Position numbers and translations under genes: made by a program
Part shown: positions 1 to 11,459 of the stretch, piece by piece
Numbering within the stretch: the stretch's first letter is position 1
Layout of the letters: each line of letters opens with the position of its first letter
Notes under the pieces: generated by a model
Database searches by the model: none
What the model saw: only the letters and a program-made list of their open reading frames with translations
What the model was told of the DNA's origin: nothing
From: Thysanoteuthis rhombus
Lineage: Eukaryota; Mollusca; Cephalopoda; Oegopsida; Thysanoteuthidae
Length of the DNA: 64,000 nucleotides
Direction: 5' to 3'
NCBI GenBank assembly: GCA_963457665.1
Contig: OY735209.1
Coordinates: 56,765,519-56,829,518 of the forward strand

Positions 1-86
1 CGAGATTTCGGTGATAAGGTTTTAGATTGACTTTTGCAAGATTTTGATAATAAATTTTACTATATCTCTGAATTTTTGAGATGAGG

Positions 87-360
87 TATTATTGTTATTT
101 CTATTAATATTCGGACCATCCTCATCTTGGTTGTTTTTCATACAATGTTTCGGCTGTTGTACTCTACGGCCTTCATCAGGTATCATCTGGTAGGGGAAGC
201 AATGAACCCTTCATTTAACCGGCGGGGGTATATTGACCGCACTCCCCTCTTAGCATTAGTAGTATTATTATTGTCTCACACTGGGATTAAACTTAGAACC
301 ATCAGATTACTTGCAGTAATTTTGTCTGGTTCTGTAACCACTACTCCATGTGGACGACAG
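87..360 (-). repeat. tRNA-derived SINE-like element, family D, copy 1, with hammerhead-like core
   Basis: Read on the minus strand, this begins with a tRNA-like head whose B-box-like stretch AGTTTAATCCC lies near 283-294. A body of about 150 bp follows, and the element ends in an AT-rich tail (AGAAATAACAATA). It aligns over about 265 bp with 53454-53715, and the same blocks occur in the same order. The body holds CTGATGA (173-179) and GAAAC (147-151), separated by a short GGCC-containing hairpin; these are the two conserved boxes of a hammerhead ribozyme. A GTT-rich segment after GAAAC can pair with the ACAAC that follows. The canonical base before the cleavage site is not evident. A SINE or retrozyme-like origin is an inference. 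Confidence 0.6.
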
Positions 361-590
361 GTGCTAATTTTTAGGAGCCTTAAACCTCAGTTTTTGATGT
401 TTTGATGTTATTGTTTTCTGTCTTTCATTATTAGAGGTTCCTATATGGTATCCATTTCAATGCTAGGATTACTGAGGCAGTTTTTCTTGCCTAGCATATG
501 GGCCGATTCTTTCAATTTTCGAATTTTCCAGTGTTCTTCCTGATCAATTATCTCAATCTTGTTCCACAGGGGTAGGTGGTCTCCCTTTTC

Positions 591-1202
591 TTAAGGGGGA
601 TTCAAATGAAATTGTTATAACGAATGGCTGAAACCTGGAAAATCAAGATGAGGATGGTCCGAATATTAATAGAAATAATAAATTTCACAATGACGTATGT
701 AATATTCTGATTACGTTTTTTTAAAAAACTGCTTTGTGTATCTGCGTAGGCAGGAGCAAGAAAGATACGTTAGTATTTTCTCATATCATATTGATGCAGA
801 AATTCTGTGGGCCATCTTTAACACAATATTAGGGAAATCTCAGAATGGACTTTGAAGTGTGCTGAGCACATTGTTTCTCTTACAACTAGTTCACTGATTT
901 GGAAGGTAAGATTTTTGAGTCAAGAAAATTGGATTAACATGAACTTACAGAGAAGAAACATCGATCAGCATTTAAACTCTTACCTTTTTCATTTCATTGG
1001 ACACCCACAAAGCCTTTTCAGAACAATGATTAATATTGATGGAAAATCGATTTATCAAGTGAATCCAAAACAAAGAAATTGTAAGATTGTATCCAGGACA
1101 AGAGTCAGAATCTCAAAATAAACGGAATCTGCTGAAAAAAAACAAACTTTTTGTTAAGGGTGGTTCAAATGAAATTGTTATTACGAATGGCTGAAACCTG
1201 GA
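591..1202 (+). repeat. direct repeat pair of about 48 bp (591-639 and 1155-1202)
   Basis: The 39 bases at 601-639 recur at 1164-1202 with one mismatch (ATAA versus ATTA), and both are preceded by a TTAAGGG-type block. The 516 bases between them contain the inverted SINE-D fragment at 641-680 but no recognisable gene. The pair could be an old tandem duplication or two copies of a short unknown repeat. Confidence 0.7.
641..680 (+). repeat. inverted 40-bp copy of the SINE-D 3' end
   Basis: The reverse complement of 641-680 matches 93-132 at 38 of 40 positions. It shares the TTAATATTCGGACC variant that the distant copy at 53.45 kb lacks. It is therefore a local inverted duplication, or the stub of a second element whose 3' end points the other way. 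Together with 93-132 it gives a foldback with a loop of about 510 bp. Confidence 0.75.
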
Positions 1203-3451
1203 CAAGCTATCACTGTGCAATGCTTCAGTGAACAACTGACTCGTTTCAATGTCACATTGAAACAGAAAATACCATTTCTGGGTAAGGAGGTATTTTCCAG
1301 CATTACAACAGCAATCCTCATATTACAAATGCAGCGCAACGAGCGATCGTGGAGATGAGATTTGAAATTATTTGACATGAGGTGATTTATCCTGACGAGT
1401 CACCTTCCTAACTGTCACTTGTTTCGTCTCATGCGAAACTCCTTGTCTGTAGAGCGATTCTAAGAATTTTGAGATGTCGAGAATCGTTGTAATGAATAAG
1501 AACTAGAATTGTTCTTTTATGATGAAATCTATAGCTTACATTAAAAGTGGAAATAATAGAAAGCTAGTAAAAAATAATCCATTCTCCAAATAATAATGCT
1601 ATGAATATATATCAAAATAATGTTTTGTCAAAAAATACTGGATTTTTTTTACCGATCTAATAGTTAGTATGAGCATAATTGTCAATAAAATAGGGAAAAT
1701 AACTGCTTTCTTACTCTTATAAAACGCTGAAGTATAGCCCGACAATGTCGCATTGGGAAAAGTTGGTTATGTACATCGCAGCAGTGAACAAAATAATAAA
1801 CGCTTTATATTATATAAATATGTGTAGGCGTGTATGACAGTCTAGTGTAAAGAACACAGTTGGAAACATTTCTGCATCAAGTTTATACAAGGATACGAAT
1901 AATTTCCCAATATATCCAAGTTTTGTGAATATGACACAAATGTTCGCCCAGCACAAATGAGCTCACGTCTATCATATTCTCATTCCTTTTCCATTTTCTT
2001 CGTAATATCAACGCTGTAATCAGTATCTGAAAAGCTGGAAAAACTTTGCATGTGATTTAATATAAATTTCTTTGTGTTTCTTCGCACACGCACCTGTACG
2101 CACCTGCATACACACACACACGCACTCACGCTATCATTTTAGGGAATAAAAATATTTGCATAGATCTGTCCTCGCTGTCATTTCCACTATCATGGCAAGC
2201 TTCTGAGAGAATTACAGTTAAGGTGGATTTACAGAGATTAGGGTTGATTCGATTCGTGCCTTCTTCAATGTTGTAGGGGTAAAAGTGATATCAGTTCCTG
2301 CAACTAGGAGGTATGTCTGATAGCCAGTTCGTCTTTGAGGTGTCGTTATCAACTGCATAAATTTTCTGGATGCATATACAGAGAGAATAGCTACCGACAG
2401 ACAAGAGAGAGAAAAACAAACCTGAAAGCTAGACCATAGATGTGCAAGTTCGATGGACTGCCATAATTGACTCTAAACCAATCTACTGATATTGCACATT
2501 TTGACATATTCAGAAGGATACAAGAGGTAGTGGGAGTGTTTTGGTACGTTGGCCTATCAGTCAGCCTCTCTGTGAAAATCATGAGTACTCGAGATGCTCG
2601 CGTATTTGAGGGAATAAACCAATGTGCCAGCATTTCTATGCTCGCTAACTCCAGAGAGGAATTGACGCCGTAAAACTCGATTTTCCCCCGGTTGAAATTC
2701 CTTCTACTGTGGCCGTGGAGGAACTTGCCTCTTCCCAGTGTGCCCCACGAGCCAAAGACGGGCACGTGAAATCCCAAATCTGTGTCCACGAAGTCAAGCC
2801 ATGATACTGAATAATTGAATTGTAATCAAGAAGAGAATAACAACCGACCAATAAGAGAGAAAGAGAGAGAGATAGGGGGAATAGGAAGGATTGGAATTTT
2901 GTTTTATTTTATTGGATCAAGTATGGCAAATCATTATTATTGAATTTTTGCCTAACAACGTTTCGCATCTACATTTATTATGTTTGAATTTCCTCTTCTA
3001 CGCTTTCTTTTTGATTATCGTCTGTCTCTCTTCATTTCTCTCCCCATTTCTTTCTTCCTCTTCCTCTTGCTTCTCCTCACTCGTTTCTTATCTATGCCAT
3101 CATTCCTAGCCTTCTTCTCCATTTTTTCCATTATGCCTGTTTCTCCTTCCTCTCTTCTAATTTATTCATATATCCTGGGTCTTTTTTGTTTGTTTTGTAT
3201 TTACCCCCTGTTTCTTGTCTTTTAATTGCACTCACCATTTGTCTTTCTCTTTCAGTGTTTTTTCTTGTCTTTTTTTCTTTTGGCATTTCCAATATTTCAA
3301 TCGTGCGTATGCATTCCTGGTATAAGAGGGAGAAAAGATCTATAAGATAAAGAAGCATACATAGAAAAAAAGAAAGGAAAAGAAACAGAGGAACAAAATT
3401 GCATTGTGATAAGATTAAGAGAGAAGGAGTCCTGAGAGGAAAAACAAACTC

Positions 3452-3454
<3 letters not shown>
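684..3454. other. non-coding stretch, no gene recognised
   Basis: Only short open frames without recognisable domains are present. There is a small (CA)n run near 2110-2122 and a pyrimidine-rich tract at about 3000-3290. Nothing supports a gene or a named repeat apart from the direct repeat at 1155-1202. Confidence 0.6.
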
Positions 3455-3488
<34 letters not shown>

Positions 3489-3522
3489 TCTGTGTGTGTA
3501 TATGCTTGTATGTTCGAGTTTG

Positions 3523-3586
<64 letters not shown>

Positions 3587-3728
3587 ATATGTTCGAGTTT
3601 GTTATATATATGTGTGTGTGTGTTCAAGTTTGTTATATATATGTATATGTCTGTGTGTGTATGTATGTGTGTATATGTTCGAGTTTGTTATATATATATG
3701 TGTGTATGTGTGCATATGTTCGGGTCTG

Positions 3729-3767
<39 letters not shown>

Positions 3768-3780
3768 TATATATATTTGT
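3455..3780. repeat. compound TA/TG microsatellite with an embedded minisatellite
   Basis: (TA)n and (TG)n runs alternate with five copies of a 12-19 bp core of the form TGTTCGAGTTTGTTATATA. Cores start near 3511, 3590, 3621, 3676 and 3718, with minor changes (TTCAAG, TTCGGGTC). The long open frames across this tract simply translate dinucleotide repeats (Tyr-Ile, Val-Cys) and are not genes. Confidence 0.9.
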
Positions 3781-4635
3781 ATCTCGCATAGATCTATCAC
3801 TGTTCCCACGCGTATACAAGAAGTAATAAAATTATCAGAAAAATTATTAGAAAATTATCTAAAATAATATAGATCTTTTATCTAAAATCATCTTAAAAAA
3901 TAGATATTTAATCTAAAAAAAATACCGACATAAGATTTGGGCTTTGTTGTTTCAAAGTTACCACAGAGACCCAAAAAGCTCTTTTTTTTTTAGATAGTGC
4001 TCAGTGGTGTGCTGATGCAAATTTTCGAGTTTTTAGCCCCCAAAATGGGATCAGGAGCGCCCGGAAACAAATAGAGAAGAATGTGTAGCCTACTTAGCTG
4101 GTTGGTCAGGCGGACCATTTTTGAGGCTAGGACGATTCTATATCCAGCGAAAAAAAGAGAGAGAGAGAGCGAGAGAGAGGGAGAGAGAGAGAAAGAGAGA
4201 ATGAAAGTAGAGAGAGAGAGAGAAAATTAAACCCAGATCGATAGATACCGAGGTAGGTGCATTGATATATAGATAGATTAGCGCCTGATGTAGAATGATG
4301 ATTAGTAAGATAATTTCCCAATACCATCCACATACTGGTGGCTTTGTGCTACCCTAAGCTAATACTGCTATAGATGCTAACAAATTCATATATACATATT
4401 CATGAATTGATTAAGGTAGACTGGTCGATAAAAAGGTAGATATATTGATTGGCAGATAATTTCCATTTGAAATTCAAAAGTATAAATCATGTTATTAATA
4501 AAATACCATAAAATATATCATTAATTGTTATATTAGATGCTTGATGGTCAATATAGTTTTTAAGATTCAATTATTTGAAAAATTCACTTGATGGGGTGCA
4601 ATAATCTCTTAATATTCTTGTTAAGCCTACCATTG
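3781..4635. other. non-coding stretch with a (GA)n tract
   Basis: No gene is recognised. A purine-rich (GA)n tract lies at about 4147-4225; the open frame on its minus strand is a Ser/Leu translation of that tract. Confidence 0.6.
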
Positions 4636-4776
4636 ATTCATCGTCATCAGTCTTTTACCGTTCGTCGTTGGACGTAGACCTTCCCTAGGATTCGCCACAT
4701 CTCTCTATCATGCACCTCACAGAGCCAATACTTTCTGAACTTGTCTATCTCGTCTCTATATCTTGTATTTGGCCTT
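4636..4776 (-). mobile_element. RTE-clade LINE, 3'-terminal fragment
   Basis: On the minus strand this matches the last 140 bp of the RTE family seen complete at 42.3-42.68 kb. It contains the GCTC-CATGATAGAGAG, TGGCGAATCCT and CGACGAACGG-TAAAAGACTGATGA blocks in order. The low-complexity TGATGACGATGA tail is at 4636. Only the extreme 3' end is present, as expected for a strongly 5'-truncated retrotransposon copy. Confidence 0.8.
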
Positions 4777-5400
4777 AAAAAGTTATCCTTAGATTAGACA
4801 GAACCCGATTCAACATTTTCTCCAGATATCCAGATGTTTGGAATGTTCAACTCCGTGGCACAGGGAACCAAACTCTCGAAAAATATGAGTTCTATCGCAT
4901 TAGAATCATACATTCACGGATTTTCAATTAATTTTCCTCATACTATATCGCCAGTATGAATTTTCTGCACGGAAGTGGGGGAAAACTTTTTGATCAGTGA
5001 GAGGGGAATCGGTGGGAAAAGATTGAGAACAACTGCACAAGATACAATGAAACCAAAGAATTAGAATGATAGTGCTGCTGAGCATTGTAGCGTCTTGGAA
5101 AGAACGGTGATTTCATTGGCCAAAACGCTGCCACGTAAATATCGAAAATGAATGAGTGTGTTAGTTGGGGGCGGGCGTTATTGAACGTAGAGACAAATTT
5201 AGCGGAAAATATTGATCAAATTTGATGAGATCTCATACGTGGTGTTGGCGTGGGTATATCTTGTTGATTCCCGCCCCAACTTCGTTATGTGAACATGGAA
5301 TTAACTTCTCCGAGATGCTCTGGTATAACTACAGAAGACACTGCGATAAAGTTGGCTGTATTATTTCAGAAAAATCAAACTTATCAAACATTAGAAAACA
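4777..5400. other. non-coding stretch, no gene recognised
   Basis: No supported gene, RNA or repeat was seen; open frames here are short and featureless. Confidence 0.55.
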
Positions 5401-5404
5401 TTGT

Positions 5405-5700
5405 TATAGAGCCCTGGTTAGCAGGATAGTCTCGTAGTCTATTGCTTGAGAGTCGATTCTAAGTGGGTGCTTCACAGCTATGGCACTTGGCCTGATTTTG
5501 CCAAAAATAGTTGAGTTATTAATGCAGACTATTTTATTCTCAAGGTTTCTTCAATATTGTTGTCCGGTGAGAGATAGCTTACTAAATATATAGAGCCTGC
5601 CGCAAAGCTGGCATCCAAAACTCTAAACAAACGAAGTGAGTTCGATCCTCACTGGGCGTCTCATTTTAGTGAACTTGTACTTTTAAGCTTAGTAAATATC
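5405..5700 (+). repeat. two tRNA-like SINE heads
   Basis: The first unit has an A-box-like GGTTAGCAGGATAG (from about 5417) and a B-box-like GAGAGTCGATTCT (5449-5460) about 32 bp apart. The second has an almost perfect B-box, GAGTTCGATCC (about 5639-5650), followed by CTCACTGGGCG, but no clear A box. The B-box flank resembles the SINE-B multimer at 23.6-24.2 kb. No full cloverleaf folds by eye, so these are SINE heads rather than tRNA genes. Confidence 0.4.
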
Positions 5701-6979
5701 TGCAGTTAGTATATTCATACTGCAGGACGATACTTAATGAGCTTCATCAAATACTCATGAGACTAAGATCAAGTCGAAGCTCAGCCTAACAAGTATCTTC
5801 CACCTTGATACTATGGACCTGCTTAGTTGCTGAGGAAGGAGAGCTTTCAATGATGTTTGAGCTCAAGTAAAATCTGAAAATTCTGATAGTCAAGGGAGGC
5901 GGACAGACCTCTCTTATTTGTACGATTTTCATAACATTATCTCCCTCACAGTCATGCAGCTCTGTGCCAGACTTGGCTAAGTAGACACCTATGAAGCCAC
6001 AAGAAAGCATTTCTGTTGAACAGGGTTATATAAATCTGAACTATTTGTTTAATGAATGTGAAAATATTGTAAGTCTGCATCTGTACATACGCTAACGACA
6101 ACCTCTGAAAGGCAGCTTCTCTGCAACGTTTTTTTTTATTTGAATCTCTGCCACGACTGCTGCGAAGAAACGTGATTTGGGAAGCGGGGGCATTATATCG
6201 AACATTACTAAGGTCTCCATCTCACTGATCGTGTGGGCAGATTATGTTTAATTTGTCATTCGTTCTCGACAATGCGTAGAATAGACATGGGTTGGAAAGA
6301 AGAAGAAAAACTAATATTTACTCCATTGTTCTTCGAATATTTACTCAAACGATCCATTTTAATCCCCCTATAGTTGCAGTGTTAGCAGAGATACCTGGAC
6401 TTGTCCGGGGGAAAATAACTCAAAACATAATCAAATAGGAAAAATATGTTATATATTTCCACTTACAAAGCACAACAAATGAAAAAAAAACTATTCGCAC
6501 TGTCGACTCAAAAAAGGGTAGCAGAAAGAATATTCTGATGTAAAAAAGGAACAAATAACATAAGTGTTTCTCCTTTTGGGTGTCATTATGAAAAGTTTGG
6601 CCGGGGTCGAACCGTAGAACAACTACTATAAACAATACAAAGCTGTCCATGGGAATAGCATGGTCTGGTAAAGGCCATATACCTTGAGAGATTGTCCTTG
6701 GGCCTTGTTACAATTTCATCATTTTTACCTGAAAACGTTTTTAGCGTTGCACAACTTACAAACAGAACAGACAAAAATCAATTTTTATAACAACCCAAGT
6801 TGTTTAGTTCGGCTCCAAAAAAACTATTTTAACCTAAAATTAACCTGTGGTGGCCTCAAATGACTTTGAGGGGTCAGGGTTACCTAACCTATCTTCTTTT
6901 TCTAGAATTCTTTGGTTGCAATATGGTTAAAAGAAACAAAATTCAATCCAGAATAAACCTCTCCTGAATTCCAAACGAG
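5701..6979. other. non-coding stretch, no gene recognised
   Basis: No recognisable domain or repeat. The minus-strand open frame at 5786-6010 lacks any known motif. Confidence 0.5.
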
Positions 6980-7300
6980 GAAAAGGAGTGAAACCTTGAC
7001 TTACTGATTGAATTTTGATACTTTTACATATCAAAACAGAACACACATGATCTGACAAAAATTGTGACCACCGTCTCAATAACAAAATGGTTGTCATGAC
7101 AAAACGTAATTTTCAGTATAGATTAATCGAAATTTCACCCAAAATTGCACAAAATATGAAAAATATCTTGGAAACTTGCGTACTAGTAGATTTCCAATGT
7201 ACCTTCATACAAAAATAAGATACACATAATCCGACCAAAATTATGACCACCATCTTAATTTGAAAATGGCTAACATAAATTTTTAAAAAAGAAAGAAATT
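6980..7300 (+). repeat. dispersed tandem repeat of about 180 bp, locus 1
   Basis: Two units share the blocks AACACACATGATCTGACAAA, TTGTGACCACC.TCT, AAAATGG and GAAACTTGC-TACT-GTAGATTT. The landmark (AT)GATC(T/C)GAC occurs near 7050 and 7227, giving a spacing of about 177 bp. The same unit recurs at 9150-9385 and a fragment is present near 15890. The family is unclassified. Confidence 0.7.
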
Positions 7301-8169
7301 GCAATATAGCAATGTATTAGGAATGGTATTAATTTCAATAACTTGAAAAGCCGCCACTCAATCATAGGATCACAACAAATGCAAGAGAATTTAATAATAA
7401 TGGTTCAATAAATATCAAACCGAAACCATTATGAATGGCGGATATTGAGATCGGGCTCCATAAGCCAAAATTTAGATGTCTCAGTGTATGGACGTGTTGT
7501 ATATCATTGGAAAGCTCTGTAAATGCTGAGCACACATGAGAACCATAGTCATAAAATCAACACTATTTGCGTTGTTTGGAATCAAAACTTGATCAAAATA
7601 TTCAACAAAATCGAATGTGTTGTGATTTTAAAGTTGACTGAAAGTAAAGAAAATGACTCCAGTTTGAAAATAGTATTATCTTTTGGCACAATTATCACTT
7701 TCTATCAAGAAATTTAGGAATACTCATTCCCTGTATGGAAATACAGGAAATAATAAACAGAAAATTAATGAGCAGTTTTATTTCAATTCGTCTATTTTTA
7801 TATTCAGAAATCTGCAACAATTGAGATTCAAGCTTGTTTGAGATTAACCTTTTACAAGATTAAAAATTTTCTGAGATTTTAATTTGTTGCGAATTAAAGT
7901 AAGAGCTCTCCTCAATAATCTCACTTTTCTTTAATTGTATTTTTAAAAATTCAATCTAAAGTTATAAGGTTTGTTCTAACTCAGATATATAATTTACATG
8001 ACATAAACTAATAATACAGTCATGCACCAGTAATTTCACTCCCAGCTAACTGCTCCTATCTTTTCAGGTGGTAAACATCTTTAGACAACTGTGGCATGGA
8101 AATATTATTTATCAGTCTGATTTGAATTTTCTTACAGTGACTGCCCTCGTGTATACATATTCACATGCA
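7301..8169. other. non-coding stretch, no gene recognised
   Basis: AT-rich sequence between the two 180-bp repeat loci. No domain or repeat was recognised. Confidence 0.5.
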
Positions 8170-9129
8170 TTGCTCTAACAATGGATGTATAGAACGATCT
8201 GCTAAATTCAAAGAAAAAGGTACAAGAGCTATGGAGAAATTCATTGCTGAGAGTCTGTCTGACAAAATAAACAAATCTTTTTCATGTGATGAAAATGAAA
8301 CGTAGAACTTTCATGGTCATGAACAAGTCTAAATAGTACAAGTACAAGGATGAGATTGTCATATTACAAGCAAATAAGGAAAGTTTTTTTTAAAGTTTGC
8401 AATTGTAGATCAAAAAGAGCTCTTCAAATATCCACTTAGTTCAACGCAATTAGCTCTTGCAGAACCTGATACTGTTAAATCCTCTTTGATACACAAGTTT
8501 GAGGAAGGTTCAGATCCGGTGAAAACAATTATTGATGGCTATGCATTCATTACAGATAGTTTGGTGTGCATATGTCAGCTCCAATTTCCCAAGTCAACGC
8601 ATGCAGAGTCTGCTGTAAATTTGTTGAATTTTATCCTGCAATGAAGGTCAACTACATCAATGTAGTTTTTGATACATAAGTTCCAAATTCCATTCAATGC
8701 GTTGAACGAGTATGTAGATACCCGGGCAAACTTACCCTGAAAATATTATTCTAACGGCAGAAATCAAACAATGGGTTTACTACCCCCCTACATTGACAAC
8801 AAAAATAAGATGGCAATGTTCATTGTATGTTGGTGGAGAAAGCATGCTAACCTCACAGAGGAACGGGGAACGTGATTGTCACCTGTTTAGGAAAAACCTT
8901 CTAATTCATGAAAGAAAATATTATTGATTTTCCTGAGCTTTATTCTGCTCATGCGGAGGCAGATACTAGAATTTTACCTCATGTAAAACAGGCCAGTTTT
9001 AGCTTCCAGAAAGTAGTTTTATTCACCCCTAACACAGATATTTCCTTCATAGCGTTGTCTCATTCAACAGCCATCAATGCAAATTTACTATTCATGGCAG
9101 TCATGCTATTCACGAAACTTGCATACTGA
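8170..9129 (+). pseudogene. relic of a multicopy animal protein family with the EADTR motif
   Basis: Broken reading frames line up, in order, with a repetitive gene family common in invertebrate and fish genomes. Near 8200 one frame reads KFKEKGTRAMEKFI. At about 8645-8715 a frame reads VNYINVVFDTYVPNSIQ-ER, like the family's VVFD-Y--SIK-AER block. The clearest part is 8908-9129, reading FPELYSAHAEADTRI, then H, VVLFTPNTDI and IALSH. That matches the family's HEEADTRI-LHA and TDV-VIALSH pattern. Multiple stops and frameshifts separate the blocks, so it cannot encode a full protein. I know this family only as uncharacterised, probably transposon-borne proteins. It lies between two blocks of the 180-bp repeat. 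Confidence 0.55.
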
Positions 9130-9149
9130 TGGAATCCGTTTTTTCGATA

Positions 9150-9383
9150 CTATGATGCTCTTTCCTATAAAAAAACAAGATACACACGATCTGACCTAAA
9201 TTGTGGCCACAATCTCGATTCTAAAATTGCTACCATGTAAAAAAAAGTAGAAATCACGATATAATACAGTAGAATACTTGTAATTTCAACCAGAAGAGTT
9301 CATAACGGGAAAAGTGTGAAACCTTGCATTACTGGTAGATTTTGTCATGCTCTTTCATATAAAAACAAAATGTGCATGATCTG

Positions 9384-9385
<2 letters not shown>
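9150..9385 (+). repeat. dispersed tandem repeat of about 180 bp, locus 2
   Basis: One full unit and the start of a second, with blocks AAGATACACACGATCTGACC, ATTGTGGCCACAATCTC, GTGTGAAACCTTGCATTACT and TTTCATATAAAAACAAAATG. The landmark GATCTGAC recurs about 185 bp apart (near 9194 and 9379). The second unit is cut off by the (TA)n tract. Confidence 0.7.

Positions 9386-9444
<59 letters not shown>
9386..9444. repeat. (TA)n microsatellite
   Basis: Uninterrupted TA dinucleotides. They replace the second unit of the adjacent 180-bp repeat immediately after GATCTGACA, so the expansion arose within or next to the repeat. Confidence 0.95.
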
Positions 9445-9447
<3 letters not shown>

Positions 9448-10431
9448 CAATCCATAGACTGTGAATTCTGAGATATAAATATAAATTTGAAATTCTCGTG
9501 TAAAATGCTAAATGTTTAGTTTCATGATTTTGGCTATAATTTTTTGCACCACAGATACAAAACATTATCAGATACCATAACATTATTAATTAGGTAACTG
9601 TTTTTATTAATCCTGACGCAAATTCAACAGTTTATAAAAAAGCAATACCGAAAATAAGTAAATGAATACCTTCTGGTTGGACAATACGGTTCAAAATGCC
9701 TTTCAAGCCAATTATCTTAGCCATCCTTCAATGAGAGTCAAAATCTGTTTTTGTTTTTCGAAAACATTGCCTAGAATCTTACTTTTGTAAATAAATTCAT
9801 TTTATTGATAATCAGTCTTTTTCTATTCTGGTGTAAGACACATAAATGTTCAGATAAGAAAGAGCATTCTATTTCAAAAAGTTTAAATGTAAAATTTCCA
9901 AAATATGACTATCCATTTATATGCTCATCAGATTTTAAAGATATACGCACAATTCCTGATAGAAAATGCCATTTGTAAATGAGATCATCGATATGTACGA
10001 TTAATAGCAGAATTCTTTCATATCTTTTATTAGTCCGCTTATTAATACTTATATCAATTACCCTTGTGGCGTTTGTTTAAGTTACTCGTTTTAGCAGGTA
10101 GTGTGGCGAATTATTCATTTTTTCTTTCAATAAAACGATGTACTAAAAACCTTACAACTTTAATGTGCTTCAGTGACTACAAATCAGTTTTTATTTATAT
10201 TCCATTTTGTTGATATCTACTTATAACAGAATTCTCATGCCTATTTAGCAAACTAGCCGAGATCTTTTCTTCCTTTCTTTTCTTTCTATCCTGGGCTTTT
10301 GTCTGCTCATATCAATCAATTCGACAAGCCAAGTTTCATTCATTCATTCTTTCTTTCTTTCTCAATCGGCTGATATTTACTTATTCGTTTCAGTCTAGTC
10401 ATTCCCATCCACTTACCTAATCCAGTATCTA
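9445..10431. other. non-coding stretch, no gene recognised
   Basis: AT-rich sequence with no recognisable gene or repeat. A TTTC-rich tract is present near 10267-10364. Confidence 0.5.
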
Positions 10432-10434
10432 TCC

Positions 10435-10501
<67 letters not shown>

Positions 10502-10502
10502 C
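10432..10502. repeat. (TATC)n microsatellite
   Basis: Tetranucleotide array with a single phase break (a missing C) near 10481. Confidence 0.95.
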
Positions 10503-11459
10503 CATTTATTTTGGCCTCTTGATATTAAGTCTATCAATTTAACCTGTTAGTCCTGACTCTTTTTTATCTATCTGTGCCTTCTGGGTGCCTGGAGCAGTCG
10601 CATGTTTGCGGTAGGTGTCCAAACCCAACTTGAAGCCAAGATTTCGAATGCTAATTTTCAAGTCAAATGCATCTACTCGTCCCCACTCAAAAATATCCGT
10701 GAAACAAAATCTTTGTACCCCTTAGTTGTTAGTACATTCATGTATATCAATAGTTCTTGATTGGTATAAGCGTCTCTTTACAAATCTTAACAAAATTATT
10801 CTATATTCCTTTTAGTGAAAGTAGTTACTTTAATCATTGTATACACTTTGGTTCTATCTAATTTTCTTTGCTTGTTGTTTTGGTTGCGTGATTTCCAGCC
10901 TTCCACGAGTGTTCTGGAATGTTAGATCTTACTCTGAGGGGTTATGTACACCTCTCTCTTACACTTCGTTTTCTGGGGATTGTCTTCTGAACAACCACTT
11001 CCAGTAAACTTCATGGTGTAGTGCAGTCTGCAATAATTGTCATGTTAAATAATTTTCCGTCCGTCGTACCAAACTACGTCTTCGAAGTATTTCGGTTACT
11101 TCTCTTCGGTGTTGCCAATTTAGATAAATTTAGATAATTCTAATTAGCGTAAGTCATTGGAGGTTATAATTATTGCAACGATGAAGAAATGTCTGTTTTT
11201 GTTTTTTTTTAAATTTATTTCAATAATATATCGCGAGAACCGCTGATCCAAAAAACTTCAAACTCAACACTGCTTGCCTTATATATTGACTAATATATCT
11301 AGTGAATTTCGATTTCGTATAATGGCTAGTTACTGAGTAATGCATACACACAGACGGAAACTTGCATGATGCGTTAAATCGACCGTGAAAAGAAAGACTA
11401 AACAAGAATAGTTTAACATGAATTAGACGATAAATATTAATACAGTTGTACAAAATGAA
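10503..11459. other. non-coding stretch, no gene recognised
   Basis: No supported feature. The minus-strand open frame at 11220-11453 carries no recognisable motif. Confidence 0.5.

Noticed and set aside
2391..2789. 132-codon minus-strand open frame
   Set aside because: Overlapped by open frames on both strands, with no motif or repeat partner.
3399..3867. Overlapping plus-strand open frames of 110-127 codons
   Set aside because: They are translations of TA/TG repeats in three frames and have no complex sequence beyond the minisatellite cores.
5786..6010. 74-codon minus-strand open frame as a possible exon
   Set aside because: No convincing splice sites at both ends and no recognisable domain.
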